Shown piece after piece: positions 42,795 to 50,795 of a stretch of DNA of 64,000 bases; the first letter of the stretch is position 1, and each line of letters begins with the position of its first letter. The DNA is from Chloroflexota bacterium (GTDB taxonomy: Bacteria > Chloroflexota > Dehalococcoidia > Tepidiformales > Tepidiformaceae), in assembly GCA_016234445.1 (NCBI GenBank), contig JACRBT010000017.1:62001-126000 (forward strand), written 5' to 3'. Under the pieces are notes generated by a model. The model saw nothing but the letters and a program-made list of their open reading frames with translations. It made no database searches and was not told the DNA's origin. The position numbers and the translations under genes are program-made.

Positions 42795-44957
42795 ATGCAA
42801 ACGCGACAGCCATCCCCAGACGGTAAGCGGGACCTTGCGGTAGCAGCCGCGATCCTCGCGGGCCACCTGCCGCCCGAGTTCGCACCCCTGGCGACGCTGG
42901 CCTACAACTACTGGTGGTCCTGGGCGCCGGGCGGCGAAGACGTCTTTTCCTCGCTCGACCCCCATCGCTGGCAGCGCTGCGGGATGAACCCCGTGCGGCT
43001 GCTGCAAGAACTCGACCCCTCGCGGCTGCGGGTGCTTGCGATGCAGCCGGGGGTGCTCCCGCGGGTCGAAGCCCTCGCCCGGGCGCTCCGCGAGGAGCTT
43101 CGCCGCCCCGAACGGGCGATCACGGTCCCGGGGCGGCCGGCCGTCATCGTCTGCGCCGAGTTCGGCATCCACCGCTCGCTGCCGTTCTATGCTGGCGGCC
43201 TCGGCGTGCTCGCCGGCGACTTCCTCAAGGAGGTCTCCGACCAGGGATACCCCGCCGCCGGGATCGGCCTCTTCTACTCCCAGGGGTCGTTCCACCAGCG
43301 TGTCGACAACTCCGGCTGGCAGCACGAGTTCTGGCTCGACACCGACTCTGACCGGCTGCCCGCGGCGGTCGTCACCGGGGCCGACGGCGCGCCGCTCACC
43401 GTCAGCGTCCCCATGCGGGGGCGGGAGCTGACTGCTCAGGTCTGGCGCGTCGACGTTGGCCGCGTGCCCCTCTACCTGCTCGACACGAACCACCCGGGGA
43501 ACGTCCCCGGGGACCGCTGGATAACCTCGCGGCTCTATGTCGGCAACCGGGAGGTGCGGCTGGCCCAGTACGCCCTGCTCGGGATTGGCGGGATCCGCGC
43601 CATGCGGGCGATGGGGATCGAACCGGCGATCATCCACCTGAACGAAGGCCACGCTGGGCTCGCGCTGCTCGAACTGCTCCGCGAACAAATCGCGGCTGGC
43701 GCCGGCGTCGAGGCCGCGACGGAACGGGTCCGCGCGGCCACCGTCTTCACCACCCACACGCCCGTCGCCGCCGGGAACGAGACGCTCTCGACCGACGACC
43801 TCCGCTCGGTACTCCCGGACCTGCCGGCGTCGCTCGGGATGGAGTGGCCGGAGGTGGTGGCGATGGGCCGCATCCGCCCCGAGGACCCCGCCGAGCCGTT
43901 CGGCCTCACGCCCTTCGCCCTGCGGATGACGGGCGCCGCCAACGCGGTCAGCCGCCTTCACGGCGAAGTCGCGCGCCAGATGTGGCACGACCTCTGGCCC
44001 GGCGTGGCCCCGGAGCAGGTCCCCATCGGGCATGTCACGAACGGGGTCCACATGGCGACGTGGATGGCCCCCGAGATGTGGGCGCTGCTCGGCCGCTACC
44101 TCCCGGGGTGGCCAGCCTCCGCGGCCGACCCAGCGACCTGGGAGCATGTCGACGAGATCCCGGACGGCGAGCTCTGGGCCGTGCGCTGCCAGCTTCGCGC
44201 CGGCCTCGGCGGCTTCGTCCGCGATCGCAGCGTGGTCGAACGCCTTGGGCGCGGCGAAGCCCTGCCCTACGCCGAATCCGCCGCCCGGGCCTGGAGCGAC
44301 GACTCCCTCACGGCCGGGTTCGCCCGCCGGATTGCCACCTACAAGCGACTCTACCTGGTCACCCGCAACCTCGACCGCGGCCTCCGCCTGATGAACGGCG
44401 AACTCCCGGTCCAGCTGGTCATCGCCGGGCGCGCCCACCCATCGGACGACGACGCCAAGCGCACGGTCCAGCAGGTTTTCGCGCTGAACTACCTCCCGAA
44501 CCTCGCCGGCCGGGTCGTCTTCCTCGAAGAGCACGACATGGCGCTGTCTGCTCGCCTGGTCCGCGGCTCCGACCTCTGGGTGAACCTGCCCCGGCCCCTG
44601 AACGAAGCCAGCGGCACCAGCGGGATGAAGTCCGCCCTCAACGGCGGGCTCCAACTGAGCGTTCTCGATGGCTGGTGGGCCGAGGCCTACGACGGCGCCA
44701 ACGGCTGGGCGATCGCCTCCAACCCCGGCCTCCCCGCCGCCGAACAGGACGCCCAGGACGCAACCGCCCTCTTCGACCTGCTCGAGTCCGAGGTCCTGCC
44801 GCTCTTCTACGCCCGCAACGAGCACGGCATTCCCCACGGCTGGGTGCAGAAGATGAAGGCTTCGCTCAAGTCCATTGGCCCGCGCTTCACGGCGACGCGG
44901 ATGCTGGGCGAATACGTCGACCGCGCCCGGGCGCTGCGGGGCGCGCCGGGGGAGTGA
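42795..44957 (+). CDS. glgP: alpha-glucan/glycogen phosphorylase (short GlgP form)
   Basis: This 720-residue GT35 enzyme releases glucose-1-phosphate from alpha-1,4-glucans. It shows CAEFGIHRSLPFYAGGLGVLAGD, the domain core IHLNEGHAGLALLE, TTHTPVAAGNE, HVTNGVHMATWM, and the PLP-lysine region EASGTSGMKSALNGGLQLSVLDGWW. The shorter length fits the bacterial and archaeal alpha-glucan phosphorylases. The ATG at 42795 is preferred over an upstream GTG. It converges on the acyl-CoA synthetase gene, with 12 bases between stops. Confidence 0.9.
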   Translation: MQTRQPSPDGKRDLAVAAAILAGHLPPEFAPLATLAYNYWWSWAPGGEDVFSSLDPHRWQRCGMNPVRLLQELDPSRLRVLAMQPGVLPRVEALARALREELRRPERAITVPGRPAVIVCAEFGIHRSLPFYAGGLGVLAGDFLKEVSDQGYPAAGIGLFYSQGSFHQRVDNSGWQHEFWLDTDSDRLPAAVVTGADGAPLTVSVPMRGRELTAQVWRVDVGRVPLYLLDTNHPGNVPGDRWITSRLYVGNREVRLAQYALLGIGGIRAMRAMGIEPAIIHLNEGHAGLALLELLREQIAAGAGVEAATERVRAATVFTTHTPVAAGNETLSTDDLRSVLPDLPASLGMEWPEVVAMGRIRPEDPAEPFGLTPFALRMTGAANAVSRLHGEVARQMWHDLWPGVAPEQVPIGHVTNGVHMATWMAPEMWALLGRYLPGWPASAADPATWEHVDEIPDGELWAVRCQLRAGLGGFVRDRSVVERLGRGEALPYAESAARAWSDDSLTAGFARRIATYKRLYLVTRNLDRGLRLMNGELPVQLVIAGRAHPSDDDAKRTVQQVFALNYLPNLAGRVVFLEEHDMALSARLVRGSDLWVNLPRPLNEASGTSGMKSALNGGLQLSVLDGWWAEAYDGANGWAIASNPGLPAAEQDAQDATALFDLLESEVLPLFYARNEHGIPHGWVQKMKASLKSIGPRFTATRMLGEYVDRARALRGAPGE

Positions 44958-44969
44958 CCGCCTGTCCCG

Positions 44970-46475
44970 TCAGTGCGCGACCGGCACCGGCAGGGCCCGG
45001 CGGAGGACCTTGCCCGTCGGCGTCCGCGGGAGTTCGTCAATCACCTGGACCGAGCGCGGGACCTTGTAGGTCGCCAGGTGTTCGCGGCAGTGGGCGCGGA
45101 GGGCGGTCTCGTCGAAGGTTGCCCCTTCGGCGAGCTCGATGAAGGCCACCGGCACCTGCCCGCGGGACGGGTCGGGAACGCCGATCACGGCGGAATCAGC
45201 GACGGAGGGATGGGTGTTCAGCACCTCCTCGATCTCCGTCGGGAAGACGTTTTCGCCGGCGATGATGATGAGGTCGCTGATCCGGCCGGTGATGAAGAGA
45301 TGGCCACTTTCGTCGAAGCGCCCGAGGTCGCCGGTCTTGAAGTAGCCGTTGGTGTCGAAGGCCCGCGCCGTCAGCTCCGGAAGCTTGAAGTAGCCGGTCA
45401 TCAGGTTCGGGCCGCGCACGCGGATCTCGCCCTCTTCGCCGGCAGGCAGCGGGTTCCCCTGGATGTCGCAGACCACCTCGTCCACGCCCGGCAGGGACTT
45501 CCCGACCGAGTCCGGCTCCTGGTCTTCCGGGCGGCACCAGTTGAGGACGGCGCTGGTCTCGGTCAGCCCGTAGCCCTGGCTGATGGTGATCGCGAAGCGG
45601 CGCTCGAACTGTTCCCTCACCCGCGCTGAGAGCGGCTCGCCGCCGGAGATCAGGTAGCGGTAGGAGGTGAAGTCGGCGGAGGTGGCCGTGCGGTCGGAGA
45701 GGAGGGCGTTGTACATCGCCGGCACCCCGACGAACCCGGTCGGCCGGTAGCGCCGCATCAGTTCGAAGAGGCGCCGGGGGACGAACCGGGCCGTGTAGAC
45801 CACCTTCCCGCCGACCGTCAGCGGCAGCAGCGTGAGGACGGTGAGCCCGAAGCAATGGAACTGGGGGAGGACGCCGAGGAAGACGTCGCGTTTGGTGACG
45901 TTGCCCCACTCGGCGCACTGGCTCACGTTGGCCGCCAGTGCCGCCGCGCTCAGTTCGACGCCCTTGGGCCGCCCGGAGGTGCCGGAGGTGTAGACGAGCA
46001 CTGCCGTCCCTGCCGGGTCCTCGGCGGGCGCGCGGCGGAAGGGCGGTAGCAGGCCCCGTTCCAGGTCCTCCAGGAACAGCGGCCGGACCCCTTCGGGCAG
46101 TTCCCCGAAGCGTTCGATCATCGGGCGGACCGTCACCACCAGGTCCAGTTCTGCGTCGTTGATGACGTAGGCGAGTTCCTGCGGCCGAAGGAGGTAGTTC
46201 AGCGGCACCGCCGTCCGGCCGAGCAGCCAGGTTGCCATCGCCGCCAGGGGGAACATCCCGGAGGTCGGCAGCATCAGCCCGACGCGCCGGTTCGGGGTCG
46301 ACCGCTCGATCGCCCGCGCCAGGTAGAGCGCGCCGAGGTAGAGGTGAATGCCGCGCCAGCTGCGCTGGTCGTCGACGATGAAGGTGCGGAAGGGATGGCG
46401 CCGGAGGTTGCGAAGCAGCGGCCCGAGGAGTGTCTGCGGGCGGCGCGACGCAACCGGTGGCGGCGAGGCGCTCAT
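44970..46475 (-). CDS. AMP-binding acyl-CoA synthetase
   Basis: This protein of about 501 residues belongs to the ANL superfamily, which activates carboxylic acids to acyl-AMP and acyl-CoA. Motifs: VLVYTSGTSGRPKGVELS (A3), YGLTETSAVLNW (A5), GYFKTGDLGRFDESGHLFITGRISDLI (A7-A8) and the lysine PRTPTGKVLRR (A10). The chain-length preference cannot be read. The ATG at 46475 avoids an Arg-rich extension. It follows the GPH-type transporter gene on the same strand after 94 bases. Confidence 0.9.
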   Translation of the reverse strand: MSASPPPVASRRPQTLLGPLLRNLRRHPFRTFIVDDQRSWRGIHLYLGALYLARAIERSTPNRRVGLMLPTSGMFPLAAMATWLLGRTAVPLNYLLRPQELAYVINDAELDLVVTVRPMIERFGELPEGVRPLFLEDLERGLLPPFRRAPAEDPAGTAVLVYTSGTSGRPKGVELSAAALAANVSQCAEWGNVTKRDVFLGVLPQFHCFGLTVLTLLPLTVGGKVVYTARFVPRRLFELMRRYRPTGFVGVPAMYNALLSDRTATSADFTSYRYLISGGEPLSARVREQFERRFAITISQGYGLTETSAVLNWCRPEDQEPDSVGKSLPGVDEVVCDIQGNPLPAGEEGEIRVRGPNLMTGYFKLPELTARAFDTNGYFKTGDLGRFDESGHLFITGRISDLIIIAGENVFPTEIEEVLNTHPSVADSAVIGVPDPSRGQVPVAFIELAEGATFDETALRAHCREHLATYKVPRSVQVIDELPRTPTGKVLRRALPVPVAH

Positions 46476-46569
46476 CTTGTGACACAGCCTGCTCCTGGCG
46501 GCCACCGCCTGTCACGTCCGAAAGGGCCGGTTTCGGGGATCTGCCGGACCCAAGTGCGGGCGAGCGCGG

Positions 46570-47934
46570 TCACGGCCGCCGTTCGAGTGCCTGCGGCCGG
46601 ACCGCCCGGACCGACTCTTCGTTCACGCTGTCCGGGAGCCAGAACCCCCGGAAGGCGAGGTAGCCGATCAGCGTCGAAAGCCCGGCCACCGGCCCGACGA
46701 GGCGGATGCCGATGGGGTTCTCGGTCGTTGAGCCGAGCGTCAGGAGGATCGCCAGGAGGAGGGGCGCGAGCGACGACGCGGTCTTTTCGAACATCGCCTG
46801 GGTCGCGTAATAGGTGCCTTCGCGGCGTTCGCCGGTGCGGAGGGTGTCGTAGTCGGTGAGGTCGGCGATGAGCGCGTTCGGGAAAGTCTGGAGCGGCGCC
46901 AGCGGCAGCCCCAGGAAGGCGGCATAGATGAGGATCTGGACGACGGGCGGGATGCCGGGGATGAACCCGATGAAGAAGAGGAAGGGGAAGTAGACGGCGG
47001 CATAGAGCATGCCCAGGGAATACATCCGGCGCTTTCCGTGGCGCTTCGCCATTCGCACGAACAGGGGCAGCACCGCCACCAGCATGCCGATGGCGACCGC
47101 GTTGATAAGCGCCGTCATCGTCCCTTCGTTTTCGAATTCCAGGACCGCTTTCACCAGGAAGGGCATCACCCCCGTGATCATGAGGACGCCCATGTTGTAG
47201 AAGATGTAGGTCGGCAGGAAGAGGACGAACTGGTCGTTCCGCATGCAGGTTGCGATCGACTGCCAGAACGACTCTGCCGGTGGCGGCTTCGACGCCGTCC
47301 GGGCCGCCTCCACGGCCGGGCGCCAGGCCCCGGCGAGGGCGACGAAGCGGAAGACGAGCGCCAGGGTCGCCATGATCATCGCCATCACCTGGAACCCGAA
47401 GGCGTCGATGATGAACCCGCTCCCGACCAGCGCCACCGCCGCCCCGGCGACGCCAAACGCCACCTGCCAGGAGACGATGCTCAGGCGGTCTTCGTTGTTC
47501 CGCGCGATTTCTGGCAGCAGTGACTCGAAAGGCCCCCCGGAGAGCGTACTGAAGAGGTGGAACAGGGCCAGGGCGCCGAAGAGGAAGATGGCGTTGCTCA
47601 TGCTCTGGTCGTGCGAGGGTGGGAACCAGAGAACCACGAACATCAGCGAAAGAAACGGGGTCGCCGCAACCACGAACGGGATCCGCCTCCCCCAGCGTGA
47701 CCGCGTCCGGTCGCTCCAGTAGCCGATGAGCGGGTCGTCGAAGGCTTCGATGAAGCGGATGGAGAAGAGGACGACGCCGACGGCGAGCGTGGTCGTCCGG
47801 CGCGAGATGTCGGCGTCGTCCGGGGGCGCGTAGAAATAGAGGAGCCAGAGATCCTTGCTCCGGCCAATGGCGTTGCCGCCGATGCTCCCCGAGGCGTAGA
47901 GCAGGCGGGTGACAAGCGGCAGCCGTCCGGGCAC
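46570..47934 (-). CDS. MFS transporter, glycoside-pentoside-hexuronide (GPH) type
   Basis: This 454-residue protein has 12 hydrophobic segments and the GPH signature FIEAFDDPLIGYWSDRTRSRWGRRIPF after TM2. Family members import sugars or glycosides with cations, but lipid transport is known for some relatives. Pairing with an acyl-CoA synthetase gene downstream suggests uptake of a fatty-acid-like substrate, which is inference. Confidence 0.85.
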   Translation of the reverse strand: MPGRLPLVTRLLYASGSIGGNAIGRSKDLWLLYFYAPPDDADISRRTTTLAVGVVLFSIRFIEAFDDPLIGYWSDRTRSRWGRRIPFVVAATPFLSLMFVVLWFPPSHDQSMSNAIFLFGALALFHLFSTLSGGPFESLLPEIARNNEDRLSIVSWQVAFGVAGAAVALVGSGFIIDAFGFQVMAMIMATLALVFRFVALAGAWRPAVEAARTASKPPPAESFWQSIATCMRNDQFVLFLPTYIFYNMGVLMITGVMPFLVKAVLEFENEGTMTALINAVAIGMLVAVLPLFVRMAKRHGKRRMYSLGMLYAAVYFPFLFFIGFIPGIPPVVQILIYAAFLGLPLAPLQTFPNALIADLTDYDTLRTGERREGTYYATQAMFEKTASSLAPLLLAILLTLGSTTENPIGIRLVGPVAGLSTLIGYLAFRGFWLPDSVNEESVRAVRPQALERRP

Positions 47935-48167
47935 GGGCCCCTCCCGGCGCCCATTGGAGCATGCGGCTATCGCCGTGGCAGCGTCCGGCAGACCCCGCCA
48001 AACGGCCCGAGCGGCCCTAATCTGGGCGGCGAGGCTCCCGGCGCACCCCGGCGGTCAAGCCCGGCTATTGCGCCCACAGGGGCAGGTTCCTTGCCCCGGT
48101 TGGCGCTCCCGGGTTTGACTCCATGGCCTACAGTGGATGCATCTCACGCGAGTGGAGCATCACCAAG

Positions 48168-48914
48168 ATGGGCAAGCTGGATGGCAAAGTTGCGATCGTC
48201 ACGGGCGGGGGCTCGGGCATCGGCCGGGCGACGGCGCTCTTGTTCGCCCGCGAAGGCGCGAAAGTGGTCGTCGCCGACATCACCGGCAAGGAGAAGGAGA
48301 CCGTCAGCGAGATCGGCGCCGGCGCTATCGCGGCCCACGTCGACGTCTCCATTTCCGCAGACATCCGGGCGATGATCGAAGCAGCCCGCGGCAACTTCGG
48401 GAGGCTGGACATCCTCTTCAACAACGCCGGCATCGAAGGCGCACAGGCGCCCACCGCCGACTGCACAGAGGAGAACTTCGACCGGGTCATTGCCGTCAAT
48501 CTTCGTGGCGTCTTTCTCGGGATGAAGTACGCGATCCCGGCGATGCTGGCCGGTGGCGGTGGTTCGATCATCAACACCGCTTCGATCGCCGGCCTCGTCG
48601 GTTTCATGAACATCCCGGCTTATTGCGCGTCGAAGGGGGCGGTCGTCCAGCTCACGAAGACCGCCGCGCTCGAATACGCGACCCAGAACCTGCGGGTCAA
48701 CGCGATCTGCCCGGGCGTCATCTGGACGCCGATGGTCGAGCGCTTCACCGGCGGAACCGAGGAAGGGAAGGCGGCGATGGCGGGCCTCGAGCCTGTGGGC
48801 CGGATGGGCACGGCCGAGGAAGTGGCGTCGCTGGCGCTCTACCTGGCGAGCGACGAGTCGGGCTTCGTGACGGGCACGGCGATCCCGATCGACGGTGGCT
48901 TCGTCGCCCGATAG
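48168..48914 (+). CDS. short-chain dehydrogenase/reductase
   Basis: This 248-residue NAD(P)-dependent oxidoreductase has TGGGSGIGRATALLF, NNAGIEG, the catalytic Ser in IINTASIAGLVG, the YxxxK pair in AYCASKGAVVQ, and the C-terminal VTGTAIPIDGGFVAR, which is the FabG/BKR-like classical layout. The ATG at 48168 (MGKLDGKVAIVTG) is preferred to the one at 48123. The substrate is unknown. A small inverted repeat (48915-48935, ACTCTGC/GCAGAGT) follows the stop. Confidence 0.85.
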   Translation: MGKLDGKVAIVTGGGSGIGRATALLFAREGAKVVVADITGKEKETVSEIGAGAIAAHVDVSISADIRAMIEAARGNFGRLDILFNNAGIEGAQAPTADCTEENFDRVIAVNLRGVFLGMKYAIPAMLAGGGGSIINTASIAGLVGFMNIPAYCASKGAVVQLTKTAALEYATQNLRVNAICPGVIWTPMVERFTGGTEEGKAAMAGLEPVGRMGTAEEVASLALYLASDESGFVTGTAIPIDGGFVAR

Positions 48915-49062
48915 ACTCTGCCAAGAGTGCAGAGTGAACGCTCAGGCGGCGCGCCTGCCGCGGAGGCCGGGCTCGTGCGACGGAGTGGGCGGAAGGGCAC
49001 CGCGTGCCAACCTGAAGGGTGCGCACGCGCTCGCAACAGCCACACCGTGAGGGGGCTCCACA

Positions 49063-49653
49063 GTGCGAACGAGGAATGTCCTGGTCGCGATTGCCGCCAT
49101 CGTGACTCTCCTTGTAGGGGGCGCCGCCGGCGCCGAACTGATCGCGCGGTCGTCCCGCTCCCGATCGGCCGAGATCGAGGTGGTGGTTAACGGCGCAGTC
49201 GTGGCAAGCACGACGGATGCCGGCATGGCTCTCGAGGGCGCTTCCCGGCAGGTCGGCTTCGCCGTGGTGGTGCCGAGGCGGCTGCCGTACGCTGGATTCC
49301 GCCTCGCTGGCATCCGGGTGGAACTCGGGCGACCGTCCGAGCCGGATGCACCCAGTGCGGCCACCGTCGTCGTTGCCGACAAACCCGGCGGCGTTACCGC
49401 GGGCGCGACCGTGATCGAGATTCGGCAACCGGGCCGGCCGCCCTGCGAGCCCGCGGATTGCGCAACGCTCCTCGACCTTGGCGTCCCCGGGGCACGGGCC
49501 TACGTCCAGGAGACGGACCTGGCCGCCGGGTACTGGCTTTTCGCCAACAACCGCGGATTCGAGATCGCCGTGCGCGGCCCCGCCCCGCCTGCCCGGGGCG
49601 AGATGTTTGCTCTCCTGAAGTCGCTCGCGAACGAGGCTGCCGCCGCTTCGTGA
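49063..49653 (+). CDS. exported hypothetical protein
   Basis: This 196-residue protein starts at a GTG with GAGGGGG upstream. It has an N-terminal hydrophobic segment (VLVAIAAIVTLLVGGAAGAE) that could be a signal peptide or anchor. The mature part is beta-rich with paired segments VEVVVNGAVVAST-like and FAVVVPRRLPYAGF, and a cysteine pair in PPCEPADCATLL. I do not recognise the family. Confidence 0.65.
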   Translation: MRTRNVLVAIAAIVTLLVGGAAGAELIARSSRSRSAEIEVVVNGAVVASTTDAGMALEGASRQVGFAVVVPRRLPYAGFRLAGIRVELGRPSEPDAPSAATVVVADKPGGVTAGATVIEIRQPGRPPCEPADCATLLDLGVPGARAYVQETDLAAGYWLFANNRGFEIAVRGPAPPARGEMFALLKSLANEAAAAS

Positions 49654-49726
49654 CCGGCGCGGCCAGGCGACAGCGCCCCGCCGGCCGACCGCGTATGCTC
49701 CGCCGAAACCGACACGGAGCAGACGC

Positions 49727-50080
49727 ATGGAAGCAGATTGGGCACGGCCCGTCGTCCATTGGGAGATCCAGGCCCAGGACCCGGCGAAGATCCGCGACTT
49801 CTACGCGGCCATGTTCAACTGGACCATCGGCGACGGGCCGATCATGCGGTTCGGGGCCGGGGTCGGCCCTCCCGAGCCGGGCCCGGGCGGTCACATCTCG
49901 TCCGCGGCGACGTCGCGCGTGGTCGTCCACATCCAGGTCCGGGACCTGCGGGAGTCGCTCGAGCGCGCCGCCGCGCTGGGCGGGAGCATTCTCCGCGAGC
50001 CCTTCCAGATCCCCGGCGGGGCCACGATCGCGGCGATCCTCGACCCCGAGGGCAACCAGGTGGGGCTCGTCCAGCAGTAG
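49727..50080 (+). CDS. VOC-family (glyoxalase-like) protein
   Basis: This 117-residue protein has the vicinal-oxygen-chelate paired beta-alpha-beta units: VHWEIQAQDPAKIRDFYAAM, FNWTIGDG, VVVHIQVRDLRESLERAAALGGS and ILDPEGNQVGLVQ. Candidate metal ligands are H15 and the C-terminal acidic loop. The reaction is unknown. It ends 71 bases before the TetR regulator. Confidence 0.8.
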   Translation: MEADWARPVVHWEIQAQDPAKIRDFYAAMFNWTIGDGPIMRFGAGVGPPEPGPGGHISSAATSRVVVHIQVRDLRESLERAAALGGSILREPFQIPGGATIAAILDPEGNQVGLVQQ

Positions 50081-50151
50081 TGCCGCTGCCATTGGCACTG
50101 CTGGTGACAACTTCGGTTGACGCCCGGCCCCGCCCGGCAAAGAATGAGCGC

Positions 50152-50793
50152 ATGAGCGAACTCGCGGCGGCCGACGAAACGCTGTCCCCGGGCGGCGCCC
50201 CCCTGCGGCTCGACGGACGCCACGCCTGGCGGGAACGCAACCGCAACGCCGTCGTCGACGCCCTCCTCGACCTCTACGCCGAGGGCAACCTCCGGCCCGA
50301 CGCACAGGAGATCGCCGACCGTTCGGGGGTCTCCCGGCGTTCGGTCTTCCGCTACTTCGACGACATGGACGACCTCGACCGGGCGGCCGTCGACCGCCAG
50401 CTGGCGCGCGTCCGCCATCTCTTCGACGTCCCGGACCTCGGCGCCGGCACCCTGGACGAGCGCATCGCGGCGATCACGGACCAGCGCGTCCGCCTCTACG
50501 AAACGCTCGCCCCGATGGCGCGTCTCACCCGCCGCCGCGCGGCCTTCCATCCCGTCATGGCCCGGCAGCTGGCGGACGCCCGCCGCTCCTTCCTCCGCCA
50601 GGCGGAACGGCAGTTTTCGGCCGAGCTCGACCGCCTGGACGCCGCCGCCCGCACGGAGACGCTTGCCGCGGCAGACGTCCTCTGCTCCTTCGAGGCCTAC
50701 GACCTCCTGGTGGCGGGAAGCGGGATGACCCCCGCGGGCGTGGCCGCCGTCGTCCGCAGGGGGCTGGCGGCCCTCTTCGCGGCGACGGCCTGA
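50152..50793 (+). CDS. TetR/AcrR-family transcriptional regulator
   Basis: This 213-residue regulator has the TetR DNA-binding head (RNAVVDALLDLYAEGNL, IADRSGVSRRSVFRYFDDMDDL) and a helical ligand-binding C-domain. The ATG at 50152 starts a family-length protein. It converges with the sulfatase gene with two bases between stops. Strong palindromes between the sulfatase and haloalkane dehalogenase starts are plausible operators for it, so it may control both. Confidence 0.85.
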   Translation: MSELAAADETLSPGGAPLRLDGRHAWRERNRNAVVDALLDLYAEGNLRPDAQEIADRSGVSRRSVFRYFDDMDDLDRAAVDRQLARVRHLFDVPDLGAGTLDERIAAITDQRVRLYETLAPMARLTRRRAAFHPVMARQLADARRSFLRQAERQFSAELDRLDAAARTETLAAADVLCSFEAYDLLVAGSGMTPAGVAAVVRRGLAALFAATA

Positions 50794-50795
50794 GG

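Noticed and set aside
48915-48935. Inverted repeat after the SDR gene as a terminator
   Set aside because: The stem has only seven pairs with moderate GC and no U-tract, so it is mentioned only in passing.
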